DNA of 53,228 bases, taken from an uncultured Acetatifactor sp. (GTDB lineage: Bacteria; Bacillota; Clostridia; Lachnospirales; Lachnospiraceae). The notes beneath the pieces are model-generated. The model was not told the origin of the DNA. It did not search any database and saw only the letters and a list, made by a program, of their open reading frames with translations. Of the stretch, positions 18,201 to 26,346 are shown piece by piece. The stretch covers positions 1 through 53,228 of the forward strand of contig CAJUIA010000029.1 of assembly GCA_910586485.1 (NCBI GenBank), read 5' to 3'. The translations under genes were made by a program, and so were the position numbers. Within the stretch, counting starts at the first letter, position 1. Every line of letters starts with the position of its first letter.

Positions 18201-18346
18201 TGACGGCTATAGAAGTAAAGGATATTGTTGATGAGGCGATCCGCCATGCCAATAGAAAAACCATTGGACATTTCTTTGACATTCTTTTCGCAAGGCGTTA
18301 TGATGAAGAGGACATGATTATTCTGACGGAAAAAGATTTTGTATAA
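15296..18346 (+). CDS. TPR / low-complexity / pseudo-AAA protein of unknown function
   Basis: A 1016-residue cytoplasmic protein with four visible parts: a helical TPR-like region (1-215); a tryptophan-rich 13-residue tandem repeat (~223-287); a long acidic Glu/Pro/Ala region (~630-760); and a C-terminal ~240-residue domain resembling CbxX/CfxQ-type AAA proteins. In that domain the P-loop reads GEKGMDTLS without the Walker lysine, and Walker B is degenerate (ALIIREAADM), so ATP hydrolysis is unlikely. GAGGCGG precedes the ATG. glgB follows at once. I do not recognise a named gene; a scaffold linking glycogen or stress functions is only a guess. Confidence 0.7.
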   Translation: MGRDTLDKYEYKVRADEIKELIAEGDYPQAAEIADTIDWRRVKSVMMLCTISDLYKINRRYEDAKNMLLLAYERRPGGKTICYSLCELCIKTEEFLQAVNYYKEFVQVAPKDPGRYILQYKLYEAQDVSLEERIGVLEELKKRDYREKWAYELAYLYHRVGLATRCVEECDELILWFGDGKYVIKAMELKMLHQPLSASQQEKYDHRFDPVKTVAAADEQGSWEESGQNGTVQDVWEESGQNGTAQGGWEEFGQNGMAQGSWTESGQNGTVQSGWGESEQNEAAQNGWGDPAWNAGADDGNWQEGTAQAADSNQADNSVYTGWAAQGTEVSGDTRTDWVLAGPAPAAESSFTGARKPPEPEEMDIQVKTMDVGAYNTINLQAEIAAGLQEVLAENQAQNDAITRSIVAPLLDSDTESLDLPEIDEVDEDDLEPEAEVMEGTEVFFGETGELGNIRKVEAFSGKESPVEEGPKEESALPEAPAKEQAAERALAAENVSSGKRLPEEMVELHADETAKIVMDQLRMENMGRKVEQVLTAQPPREIAGVLSQESDGQISLVVPESEKVEKQITGQMDLEDILDEWEKLKRDNEAKRQEEVRQHVLEQTGNMFTEFEESVKDGLLEQLEKEPVEPDEEEIEEISFEEEPAEEEIEESGFEGEPAEGEAEESGSAGEPAGEEIEDADAPEEIEEIGLEEEPAEGEAEEPEEIEESGLEEEPAEGEAEESEEIEESGPEEEPAEEAEESEEIEESGPAEEETKEAENAQRRDTRVRALTHEEKELYAPFIQSRSGRERLVKAIDSISMAAYTGNVIITGEKGMDTLSLAKNMIREIQMADSNFSGKVAQVSGQGLNTKNIEETLERFKSGALIIREAADMEKPTIEALQKALQKENFGIIIFLEDTKKAIDKLLGAHPGLSECFTARMDVEALSNDSLVSFGRQYAHEMEYSIDELGILALHTRIEERQTLDHVVTAIEVKDIVDEAIRHANRKTIGHFFDILFARRYDEEDMIILTEKDFV
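15962..16156 (+). repeat. 39-bp tandem repeat inside the TPR protein gene
   Basis: Five in-frame units of 39 bp encode a 13-residue motif of the form W-E-E-S-G-Q-N-G-T-x-Q-x-x, with decay in the last copy. Unit length a multiple of three keeps the frame if copies are gained or lost. Confidence 0.85.
17192..17575 (+). repeat. Acidic degenerate coding repeat
   Basis: A purine-rich stretch codes for repeated blocks like EEIEESG, EEEPAEG and EAEESE of variable spacing. It is an almost uncharged-free, strongly acidic, probably disordered linker between the middle and C-terminal domains. Confidence 0.8.
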
Positions 18347-18375
18347 TGGAAATTTTGGAAAGGCGGGGTATTATT

Positions 18376-20283
18376 ATGGCAAAAGAAGCAGAAAAGGTTT
18401 TCATATCCGAGGCGGATCAGTACCTGTTTTCACAGGGAACCCATTATGACATCTATAAAAAGCTGGGGGCCCACCGCTCTGTGGAAAAAGGCGTGGAGGG
18501 TATCTACTTTGGCGTATGGGCACCTAATGCAGACGCAGTCCATGTGATCGGCTCCTTTAATGAATGGAATGAAGAATCCCATCCCATGGAGAAGCTGGGA
18601 CCGGTGGGAATCTGGGGGCTGTTTATTCCGGAAGCGGCTGTGGGTGATATGTACAAGTTTCTGATTACCGCGCAGGACGGGCGTAAGCTTTACAAGGCTG
18701 ATCCCTTTGCCAATCAGGCGGAGTATCGTCCGGGAACGGCGTCTATTGTGGCGGATCTTTCCGGCTTTGAATGGAAGGATGCGGCCTGGATGGAACAGCG
18801 GGACCAAAAGGACATGAACAGAGAGCCTATGGCAATTTATGAGTGTCATATTGGTTCTTTCATGAAGCATCCCGACGGAACGGCGGAGGGCTTTTATAAT
18901 TATCGTCAGTTTGCAGACAGGATTGTGGAATATTTAAAGGAAATGAAATATACACATGTGGAGCTGATGGGTATTGCGGAGTTTCCCTTTGACGGCTCCT
19001 GGGGGTATCAGGTGACGGGGTATTATGCGCCTACCTCCCGATATGGCACGCCCAAGGACTTTATGTATCTGGTGAATCAGCTGCACAAGGCGGGTGTGGG
19101 AGTCATTCTGGATTGGGTGCCGGCGCATTTTGCCACGGATGCTCACGGTTTGGGACAGTTCGACGGGCAGTGTATTTTTGAACATCCCGATCCCCGTCTG
19201 GGGGAGCATCCCGACTGGGGCACCAAAATCTTTAATTACGAGAAGCCAGAGGTAAAGAATTTCCTGATTGCCAACGTGCTGTTCTGGCTGCGGGAATTCC
19301 ATGTGGACGGTATCCGGGTAGATGCGGTGGCTTCCATGCTTTATCTGGATTACGGAAAGCAGGCGGGCCAGTGGGTGCCCAATAAGTACGGCGGCCATGA
19401 GAATCTTGCGGCTATCGAATTTTTCAAGCATATGAACTCCGTCGTCCGTGGGAGCTATCCCGGATTTCTGACCATTGCGGAGGAATCCACGGCCTGGCCT
19501 AATGTTACCGGGGAGATCGGCGGCGAGGGCCTTGGCTTTGCCTTTAAATGGAATATGGGCTGGATGCACGATTTCTGTGAGTACATGAAGCTGGATCCCA
19601 TTTATCGCAAAGGGAATCACTACGCCATGACCTTTGCCATGAGCTATAATGAGAGTGAAAAATATATTCTGCCTCTGTCCCATGACGAGGTGGTGCATTT
19701 AAAATGCTCCATGGTGAATAAGATGCCTGGGTATCCGGTGGATAAATATGCGAATCTGCGTGTGGGGTATACATATATGTTCGGACATGCCGGAAAGAAG
19801 CTGTTGTTTATGGGGCAGGATTTCGGGCAGGAAAGAGAGTGGAGCGAGGCAAGAGAGCTGGACTGGTATCTTCTCGGCGAGAAAAGCAATAAGGGTCTGC
19901 ACGATTATGTAAAGGAATTGCTGACGATCTACAGAAAATATCCGGCAGCTTACGAGCTGGACGATACTTGGGCCGGGTTTGAATGGATGAACGCGGACGA
20001 CACGGAAAACAGTGTGTATTCCTTTGTGAGAAGGTCTTCTAAGGGCAGAAATAATCTGCTGTTTGTCCTGAATATGACGCCGGTTAAGCGGGAGGGTTAC
20101 CGGGTGGCCGTTCCGAAGAATAAGAAGTATAAGCTGCTCTTAAACAGCGACGAGGAACGCTTCGGCGGCTGGGGCAATGAGATCCCCGAAGAAATCATGG
20201 CGGAAAAGGAGCCTTTGTGTAATCAGAAGTACTCGCTTTCACTGGATCTGCCTCCCTATGGAGCGGCGGTATTTGTATTTTAA
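18376..20283 (+). CDS. glgB: 1,4-alpha-glucan branching enzyme
   Basis: A 635-residue GH13 branching enzyme that forms alpha-1,6 branches in glycogen. An N-terminal CBM48 (GVWAPNADAVHVIGSFN) precedes the barrel with ILDWVPAHF, the nucleophile Asp in GIRVDAVASM, the acid Glu in AEESTAWP and the third acid in LPLSHDEVVH; a C-terminal beta domain follows. GGCGGGG lies before the ATG at 18376. An in-frame ATG at 18346 overlaps the previous stop (TAATG) but lacks an RBS. No other glycogen gene is next to it, only the 1016-residue protein upstream. Confidence 0.95.
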   Translation: MAKEAEKVFISEADQYLFSQGTHYDIYKKLGAHRSVEKGVEGIYFGVWAPNADAVHVIGSFNEWNEESHPMEKLGPVGIWGLFIPEAAVGDMYKFLITAQDGRKLYKADPFANQAEYRPGTASIVADLSGFEWKDAAWMEQRDQKDMNREPMAIYECHIGSFMKHPDGTAEGFYNYRQFADRIVEYLKEMKYTHVELMGIAEFPFDGSWGYQVTGYYAPTSRYGTPKDFMYLVNQLHKAGVGVILDWVPAHFATDAHGLGQFDGQCIFEHPDPRLGEHPDWGTKIFNYEKPEVKNFLIANVLFWLREFHVDGIRVDAVASMLYLDYGKQAGQWVPNKYGGHENLAAIEFFKHMNSVVRGSYPGFLTIAEESTAWPNVTGEIGGEGLGFAFKWNMGWMHDFCEYMKLDPIYRKGNHYAMTFAMSYNESEKYILPLSHDEVVHLKCSMVNKMPGYPVDKYANLRVGYTYMFGHAGKKLLFMGQDFGQEREWSEARELDWYLLGEKSNKGLHDYVKELLTIYRKYPAAYELDDTWAGFEWMNADDTENSVYSFVRRSSKGRNNLLFVLNMTPVKREGYRVAVPKNKKYKLLLNSDEERFGGWGNEIPEEIMAEKEPLCNQKYSLSLDLPPYGAAVFVF

Positions 20284-20347
20284 ACAGTAAAAAGGTGTAA
20301 AATCTATTCAATTATTTTGGCATTGCCAGCAGAAACAATTTACGTGA

Positions 20348-20537
20348 GTAACAGACATTTCGTAATCGTGTAACAGATGACAGACGGTCGCTGTTCTCAA
20401 TGAAGACTGTGCGAGACGTCGGTACTTGGCAAGCGTACTGTGCTTGCTTATGTACCGTTACGTCGAGTCCCAAGCGCAAGCGTGTCCGAATGAGAACAGC
20501 GACCGTCTGCCGCCGTCAGGCCGTAATTGTCTGTTAC
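20348..20537. repeat. Nested inverted-repeat element, possible invertible switch or structured RNA
   Basis: A perfect 19-bp inverted repeat (20381-20399 with 20491-20509) lies inside a 10-bp perfect outer pair (GTAACAGACA at 20348-20357, TGTCTGTTAC at 20528-20537). The 91-bp centre contains a further stem (20415-20425 with 20452-20464, and GCAAGC/GCTTGC inside). The centre also holds a promoter-like TTGGCA-17-TATGTA (20426-20454) pointing to the flagellar genes. Direct repeats flank the element: CAATTATTTTGGCAT at 20309 and a one-mismatch copy at 20601, and GAAACAATTT at 20332 and 20545. It fills most of the 353-base gap after glgB. Confidence 0.8.
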
Positions 20538-20636
20538 CTTGCCGGAAACAATTTGTGTGTAAAGAATTGTCTCATCTTAACCGAAATAAAAAGAGTAAGA
20601 CAATTATTTCGGCATCATGCGATAGGAGACAGCATC

Positions 20637-23600
20637 TTGAGAATATCATTTAATCAGCAGCAGGTCAGTGAAACGAAGAATCCATATACGGAGAGCCAGG
20701 GAATCAACGGAAGAGATCAGGCGGGAAGGGCCCATGCCGGGAAAAATCATCCTGCCCAGGGGGCGGTATCCGGGGAAAGCATATATGCACCGGGGCTAGG
20801 CCGAAACGGTCTGCCCGGAAACGGAGCGGAAAAGGGTAAGAGCCTGATTGAGCTTCAGCAGGAGGCCGAAAGCGCCGACGTGGGGATCAGTCAGGACTAT
20901 ATGACAGTGATGTCACATACGTTATCGGAAGAAGATTATGCCAAGGCTAAAGAAGAAGGCTTTGATTTTGGCAATATGAATCCAGAAGAGACCGTTACGA
21001 TTGTAGATAAAATCAAGGCAGAGCTGGTCCGTGCCGGTAAGAAAATAGCAGGATATACGGATGATTTGGACATGGAGACACTGGCGGCGGCCCTGGGGAG
21101 CCAGGTTTTGGCAGAGGCAGTGGCGGAAAGCTTTCGGCAGGCAGACCTTCCGCTGACAGAGGAAAATCTGGAGCTGACGAAGAGCGCCTGGATGATGGCG
21201 GCTGAGCTTCAGCCTTTGGATCAGGGGAGCATCCGCTATCTGATAGATAATGAAATGAGCAGTGAGATCTGGAATCTTTATGTGGCGGAAAACAGCGGTG
21301 CCGCAGGCAGCGAAGGAACTGTTCCCGGCTTTTTTGCCGAGGATGTACAGGGATATTATGCTATGAGTGCCTTCGGCGCAGGGCAGGAGACCGGGAAAGC
21401 TTCCGGGACGGTGGGAACGAATAAAGGGGCTGATGAAGCAGTTCATGAGAGTGGCCTTGCCCGCCAGATCGAGAATATCATTGAAAATTCCGGGCGGGAG
21501 GTCAATGAAGAGAGCCGCAGGGACGCTGCCTGGCTTTTGGAGAACGGGCTGCCCCTGACGGAAGAAAATCTGAACCGGCTGGAGGAATTAAAAGGTCTGG
21601 AGCTGCCTGTAAAGCCGGAGCGTTTTGCAGAGGCGGCTGCAGGTGCGGTGGCGGAAGGGAAAACGCCCGTACACGGAATACTTTCCGAGGGCAGTGAGAA
21701 TTTATATGAAAGGGCCGTGCGGACGGAGGACTATTACCGGAGTGAAGAGGCCTGGGAAAATTGCGCGGGGGACATTACGGCTAGAAGGCAGCTGGAAGAA
21801 ATTCGTCTGCGGATGACGGCGGAGGTGAATATTAAGCTGCTGAAAAGCGGATTCTCCATTGACACGGCACCCATGGAAAAGCTGGTGGAAGCGCTGAGGC
21901 AGGCGGAGGCACAGCTGGCGGAGCAGTACTTCCCCGGAGATGAAAGCAGTGTGGAGAAGTACCGGAGCCTGCGGGATACGGATGCAGTGGTGCGGGAGCT
22001 GCCTGGGCTGCCGGCAGGTGTGCTGGGAACCTTTGCGGAAGGCATCAGCACGGAGTCCCTTGAGAATTTCCACAAAGAAGGCAAGATTCTGGAGGATACC
22101 TATAAAAAGGCGGGAGAAAGCTATGAGGCATTGATGACGGAGCCCAGGCGGGACCTTGGGGACAACATCGCTAAGGCCTTTGCCAATGTGGATGATATTT
22201 TAGAGGATCTGGGGCAGGAGCTGACGGAGGAAAATCGCAGGGCAGCGCGGATCCTGGGATATAACCGCATGGAAATGAGCCTGGAAAACTTAGAGAAGGT
22301 GAAGGAAGCGGACCGTGTGGTTCAGACCGTGGTGGAGAAGCTGACGCCGGCAGCAACTCTTAAAATGATCAGGGATGGGGTAAATCCGCTGGAAAAAACC
22401 TTTGAAGAGCTGGAGCGGTATTTTGAAGAGCTGCCGGAGGACTATCGGACGGAAGCCGAGAGCTACAGCCGCTTCCTTTACGGCCTGGAGAAGAATCATG
22501 CCGTTACGCCGGAGGAGAGAGAGAGCTATATTGGGATCTACCGCCTGCTGCGCCAAATAGAAAAAACGGACGGAGCGGCAGTGGGAGCCCTGGTTAATAC
22601 CCAGGCAGAGCTTCATTTTGGAAATCTGCTCAGTGCCGTCCGCAGCGGCAGATGCAAATCTCTTGATACAAAGGTCGGAGACGAAATGGGGGCCGTGGCG
22701 GAGAGAATTCGAAAAGGTGAAAGCATTCCCGAACAGATTGGAAGAGCCTTTGTCAGAAATGTGGAAAAAGCAATGACAGATGTGTCATATAGTGAGACGG
22801 CGGAGACAGCATACAACAAAGAACAGCTGGAGCAGTACCGTGAGGCGGCAGCGTCGGCGGGGCAGGAGTGTACGGCTATGCTGGCGCGGGGGGATATTCC
22901 TGCCGGCGCAGATAACCTGCTTGCGGCAGAGGCTTTGTTGGACGGGGATGAGGATCTTTTTGCTGGGGCCGGATTTGTGGGGAAGAGCAATCGCTCTGCA
23001 GCGGCACATGCACACAAGGGGAAGCAGTCCGCCGGGGCCGTGAGCAGCGAAGCCCTGCAGGCGGACGGAGGCCGGAGGGCAGAGAGTACCCGATTGTGGG
23101 AGCAGCTTGACAGCCCGGAAGAGTTTAAGCAGGAATATGAAGAGAGCATTGCCGGAGCGCAGTCAGAAATAGAGGAAGCTACCTTTGAATCCGCAGACCG
23201 CAGTTTGGATGTGCGGCGTATGCAGCTGGTACATAAGCAGCTTACCGTTGCGGGTGCCCTGGCAAAGCAGGAGGAATTTTTCCTGCCGGTGGATATTGGC
23301 GGCAGGACGGCCAGAGTGCATTTGACACTTGAACGGGGAGCAGGCGCCGCCGGTATGGTCAGGATCAATGTCAGAGCAGGGAAAGAGAGTAATGTGCAGG
23401 CAGCCTTCCGTTTTGAAAAAGAAGCCTTATGTGGAATCATTAAAAATGAAAATCAAAATGAGGTTATGAAAACCGGGAGAATAGCCGATATTTTTAAAGA
23501 GGAGGCCGGTGAGAGCTGGAAGCTGGGGGACATCAGCGTGGTAAGTACAGATGTCCGCTTCCCGGAAGCAGCCGGAGTTGGCATGGAGGCCGGAATAGAA

Positions 23601-23693
23601 AATGTTGAGCTTTACCGTGTGGCAAAGGTATTTTTACGTGCGTGCATAGGTGAAGGATCCGCAGAACAGGAAGGAGTTTCATATGCGAATTAA
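20637..23693 (+). CDS. Large flagellar-locus protein, DUF6240-like
   Basis: A 1018-residue protein, best placed with the Lachnospiraceae DUF6240 family from motifs such as repeated LTEEN segments and LTPAATLKMIRDGVNPLE (~575-590); that family name is from memory. The start is TTG at 20637, with AGGAG 8 bases upstream; the frame is open further 5' but that part lies in the inverted-repeat element. The C-terminal ~120 residues (FLPVDIGGRTARVHLTLERG onward) resemble the beta-rich end of hook-length proteins of the FliK type. There is no signal peptide. It ends inside the flagellin gene (11-base overlap), so it is coupled to flagellin and may be a flagellar export or assembly factor. Confidence 0.7.
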   Translation: MRISFNQQQVSETKNPYTESQGINGRDQAGRAHAGKNHPAQGAVSGESIYAPGLGRNGLPGNGAEKGKSLIELQQEAESADVGISQDYMTVMSHTLSEEDYAKAKEEGFDFGNMNPEETVTIVDKIKAELVRAGKKIAGYTDDLDMETLAAALGSQVLAEAVAESFRQADLPLTEENLELTKSAWMMAAELQPLDQGSIRYLIDNEMSSEIWNLYVAENSGAAGSEGTVPGFFAEDVQGYYAMSAFGAGQETGKASGTVGTNKGADEAVHESGLARQIENIIENSGREVNEESRRDAAWLLENGLPLTEENLNRLEELKGLELPVKPERFAEAAAGAVAEGKTPVHGILSEGSENLYERAVRTEDYYRSEEAWENCAGDITARRQLEEIRLRMTAEVNIKLLKSGFSIDTAPMEKLVEALRQAEAQLAEQYFPGDESSVEKYRSLRDTDAVVRELPGLPAGVLGTFAEGISTESLENFHKEGKILEDTYKKAGESYEALMTEPRRDLGDNIAKAFANVDDILEDLGQELTEENRRAARILGYNRMEMSLENLEKVKEADRVVQTVVEKLTPAATLKMIRDGVNPLEKTFEELERYFEELPEDYRTEAESYSRFLYGLEKNHAVTPEERESYIGIYRLLRQIEKTDGAAVGALVNTQAELHFGNLLSAVRSGRCKSLDTKVGDEMGAVAERIRKGESIPEQIGRAFVRNVEKAMTDVSYSETAETAYNKEQLEQYREAAASAGQECTAMLARGDIPAGADNLLAAEALLDGDEDLFAGAGFVGKSNRSAAAHAHKGKQSAGAVSSEALQADGGRRAESTRLWEQLDSPEEFKQEYEESIAGAQSEIEEATFESADRSLDVRRMQLVHKQLTVAGALAKQEEFFLPVDIGGRTARVHLTLERGAGAAGMVRINVRAGKESNVQAAFRFEKEALCGIIKNENQNEVMKTGRIADIFKEEAGESWKLGDISVVSTDVRFPEAAGVGMEAGIENVELYRVAKVFLRACIGEGSAEQEGVSYAN

Positions 23694-25053
23694 TTACAAC
23701 GTGTCCGCCATGCTTTCCAATAATGCACTGGCAAATAATGACAGTCTTTTGGCTCAGTCTTTGGAAAGGCTGTCGTCGGGCCTGAAAATTAATCATGCCA
23801 AGGACAATCCGGCAGGGCTTGCCATGGCAAAGAGGATGAATGCTCAGATAGAGGGCCTGTCTCAGGCCAATGACAACGCCAACGACGGAATCTCCGTGAT
23901 CGAGACGGCGGACGGCGCCATGTCCGAGATCAGTGAGATGCTGCAGCGTATGAATGAGCTGGCGATCAAGTCTGCCAACGGGACGATGTCGGAAAGCGAC
24001 AGGTCTACCGTGCAGGACGAGGTGTCTCAGCTGAAGGAGGAGATTACTCGTGTTGCCGAAACAACGGAGTTTAACAGCCAGAAGCTGTTGAACGGCGAGT
24101 TTGAGTTAAAGGGCTATGTGTACGGCGATACTAATATAAAGGTGGCAAGCTATTCTAAGGATGTTACCGTGAAGGATTATTATATCGGCGGGATCACTTT
24201 GCAGAAGGAAGTGATAGATTCCCCCATGAAAGATGAGAAGGGGAATCTTGTGGATAAGAACGGCAATATTGTTGATGATCCTGATCTGGCGGCGAAGGAG
24301 AGAGTCTGGACGGGTAATTATCTGGTTGAGGTGACGGGGCCCGGCGGTCAGGCGGATGCTACCGGATTTCCGGAAGGGTATACGGCAAAAATGAATAAGG
24401 ATAATCTGGTGACCATTTCCGGCTCCAACGGGTTTGAGATGACGCTGGATCTATCTAGGCTGAATCAGGATAAAGACAAAGATTACTTAACTCCGAAAAA
24501 GAACTTTGAAGATTTGGATCCGGGAGTTTCCGAAGTCCTGGCGGATCCCAATGTTCCAGGAGATACGAGCGTTCCGGGGGTCCCGGCAGAGGTGCTTGTA
24601 TATACTCCCAGGGACGATGCCGGCAACGTTTCAAGTCTGCGGATAGAGGCTACAGGCGTGGGTGCCATGAGACTGCAGGTCGGGTCTAACGAGGGTCAGG
24701 TCCTGCCGGTAGAGATTCCTGCCATTTCCTTAAGAAATATGGGAATCGAAAATCTGGACGTATCCACCAAGGAAGGCGCCTTGAAGGGAATCGACGATAT
24801 TGACGGTGCGGTTAAGTACGTTTCAAAGGTGCGAGGGATGCTGGGAGCATATCAGAACAGATTGGAATCTACTGTCAACAGTCTGGATGTCACTTCCGAA
24901 AATATGACCGCTGCATATTCCCGGATTATGGACGTGGATATGGCAGAGGAAATGACCAATTATACCACCTATCAGGTGCTGACTCAGGCGGGTACTTCCA
25001 TGCTTGCGCAGGCAAACGAACGGCCCTCGCAGGTACTGCAGCTGTTGCAATAA
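23683..25053 (+). CDS. fliC: Flagellin
   Basis: A 456-residue flagellin, the filament subunit exported by the flagellar type III system. The N-terminal D0/D1 domain runs from MRINYNVSAMLSNNAL through ERLSSGLKIN and ANDGISVIETADGAMSEI. The C-terminal D1/D0 domain ends MLAQANERPSQVLQLL. The middle ~250 residues are the variable surface domain. AAGGAG 7 bases upstream fixes the ATG at 23683, which overlaps the preceding gene by 11 bases. No clear sigma-28 promoter directly precedes it, so transcription may come from upstream. Confidence 0.96.
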   Translation: MRINYNVSAMLSNNALANNDSLLAQSLERLSSGLKINHAKDNPAGLAMAKRMNAQIEGLSQANDNANDGISVIETADGAMSEISEMLQRMNELAIKSANGTMSESDRSTVQDEVSQLKEEITRVAETTEFNSQKLLNGEFELKGYVYGDTNIKVASYSKDVTVKDYYIGGITLQKEVIDSPMKDEKGNLVDKNGNIVDDPDLAAKERVWTGNYLVEVTGPGGQADATGFPEGYTAKMNKDNLVTISGSNGFEMTLDLSRLNQDKDKDYLTPKKNFEDLDPGVSEVLADPNVPGDTSVPGVPAEVLVYTPRDDAGNVSSLRIEATGVGAMRLQVGSNEGQVLPVEIPAISLRNMGIENLDVSTKEGALKGIDDIDGAVKYVSKVRGMLGAYQNRLESTVNSLDVTSENMTAAYSRIMDVDMAEEMTNYTTYQVLTQAGTSMLAQANERPSQVLQLLQ

Positions 25054-25054
25054 A

Positions 25055-25190
25055 GCGTGAAGGGAATTTCTAAGTCTGCAAAAGGCGCAGACAAAGAAAT
25101 TCTAAAACTTCACGCGGAAGAACGCAAAAAAGCGTTCTTCCTGGAAACTTAGTTCCATAGCATTGACTTGTGCCGCCGAAGGCGGCATGT
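25055..25190 (+). other. Three tandem hairpins between flagellin and fliS
   Basis: A branched hairpin (GCGTGAAG at 25055 with CTTCACGC at 25108, containing GAATTTCT/AGAAATTC and GTCTGC/GCAGAC) abuts a perfect 10-bp hairpin (25116-25141, loop of six A), and a GCCGCC-GAA-GGCGGC hairpin follows (25172-25186). None has a T-run. They may stabilise the flagellin transcript or reduce read-through into fliS. The layout resembles the 87-bp leaders at 34068 and 48626. Confidence 0.7.
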
Positions 25191-25240
25191 CTGGAAGTGT
25201 GGAAGGTGAAAAACTGATAGAAAAAGGCTGGTAAAATTCT

Positions 25241-25717
25241 ATGACAAGTGTGGAAAAACAGGATTTTACATTGAGAATATCTCAGGCGAATCCCACTCAG
25301 ATGGTGGTGATTTTATATGAAATGCTGCTTTGTTATGTAAGGGACGGGAAGGCGGCGCTGGAAGGGGAAGAGCAGTCGGAGCTTAAGGCGGCAGTCCGCA
25401 GGGCAAGAGGATGTGTCAGCGAGCTGATGAACTCGCTGAATCTGCAATATGAACCGGCTCCCGCACTGCTTGGCCTCTATGGCTTCTGCATCAGGAGACT
25501 TGCCGCTGCGGAAAGCGGTAAAAAGGCACAGCCGTTAGAAGAAATTGAGCGTGTCATCGTTCCGCTGAAGGACGCCTATGAGCAGATCGCCGGGCAAAAC
25601 AATGCCGGGCCGGTTATGGGCAATTCTCAGGCTGTGTATGCCGGGCTGACCTACGGCAGAAACTCTTTAACTGAAAACATGGCTGACCAGGGAGCGAATC
25701 GGGGAATGTACGTGTGA
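25241..25717 (+). CDS. fliS: FliS-like flagellar export chaperone
   Basis: A 158-residue protein with the FliS signature near the N-terminus (ANPTQMVVILYEMLLCYV) and a helical bundle that in FliS binds the C-terminus of flagellin to stop premature polymerisation. It is slightly longer than typical FliS (~125-135) because of a Gly/Asn-rich tail (~125-158). That tail is encoded by DNA that overlaps the convergent DUF2508 gene by 51 bases. The position directly after flagellin supports the call. The RBS is weak (AAAGGCTGG, far). Confidence 0.8.
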   Translation: MTSVEKQDFTLRISQANPTQMVVILYEMLLCYVRDGKAALEGEEQSELKAAVRRARGCVSELMNSLNLQYEPAPALLGLYGFCIRRLAAAESGKKAQPLEEIERVIVPLKDAYEQIAGQNNAGPVMGNSQAVYAGLTYGRNSLTENMADQGANRGMYV

Positions 25718-25963
25718 AGCCTCCTGTTCGGATACGGTCTCTAAGGCTGCCAGCTCGCTGAGATGTTTGTACTTTTTTTGCAGAGAATTAATTTCATAAA
25801 TATAGCCGTCGATCAAGTCAGGATCGGTAGCATTGTTAAAACCCGCATAGGCAATGTCAAGCGCTCTGTGGGTTTTTTCTATGGATTCCCGCAGGGTGAT
25901 GGGGGTGAGATCCTCTTCCACGGTTTGAACGGTGTCTGCCTTTTGGCTGAAATACATTTTCAT
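25667..25963 (-). CDS. DUF2508 family protein
   Basis: A 98-residue helical protein with the DUF2508 core AYAGFNNATDPDLIDGYIYEIN. The function is unknown; in many Firmicutes such a gene sits beside bofA, as here. The start at 25963 has AAGGAAGG upstream; the longer open frame has none. The last ~17 codons overlap the fliS 3' end in antisense. TATAAT about 35 bases upstream may be its -10. Confidence 0.8.
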   Translation of the reverse strand: MKMYFSQKADTVQTVEEDLTPITLRESIEKTHRALDIAYAGFNNATDPDLIDGYIYEINSLQKKYKHLSELAALETVSEQEASHVHSPIRSLVSHVFS

Positions 25964-26138
25964 GGTAAATCCTTCCTTTCCTGGGGTTGTTAAAATTATA
26001 GTCAGGGAATTAGTAAAATATTCCATAAACTGAAAATTGTGGAAATAAATCTTCATTTTGAGAGTCTCAGGGAATATTTGGTCGATTTGGGACATAGGAT
26101 GTACAAAGGGACAGGGCGGCTTCAGAACGGAGGAAAAC

Positions 26139-26339
26139 ATGAAAAAGGAATGGATGCTGAATGTGATTTTACGCAGTATTTTAGGGATTATTGCCATGTA
26201 TTTTATTAACGGCGCATTGGAAAGCGCTGGAGTTTCGCTGGGAGTGGGCATCAACGGAGCAACTGTTTTGACATCGGGAATCCTTGGAATTCCTGGGCTT
26301 GCGGCACTTTACGGGATTGGGCTGTATAAAATTTTGTAA
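26139..26339 (+). CDS. bofA: Pro-sigma-K processing inhibitor BofA family protein
   Basis: A 66-residue membrane protein with two hydrophobic segments and the BofA-type C-terminus GILGIPGLAALYGIGLYKIL. In Bacillus, BofA holds the SpoIVFB protease inactive in the outer forespore membrane, delaying pro-sigma-K cleavage. GGAGG is 5 bases from the ATG at 26139. It is divergent from DUF2508. This is one sign of an endospore-forming lineage, though bofA-like genes also persist in non-sporulators. Confidence 0.85.
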   Translation: MKKEWMLNVILRSILGIIAMYFINGALESAGVSLGVGINGATVLTSGILGIPGLAALYGIGLYKIL

Positions 26340-26346
26340 ACTATTT

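Noticed and set aside
20400..20636. 79-codon N-terminal extension of the DUF6240-like protein
   Set aside because: It is encoded by the nested inverted repeat, has no RBS, and a well placed RBS supports the TTG at 20637.
23484..23491. GCCGATAT, matching the sigma-28 -10 of flagellin promoters, 190 bases before flagellin
   Set aside because: No TAAA-like -35 lies 14-16 bases upstream, and the site is inside the coding region of the preceding gene; likely chance.
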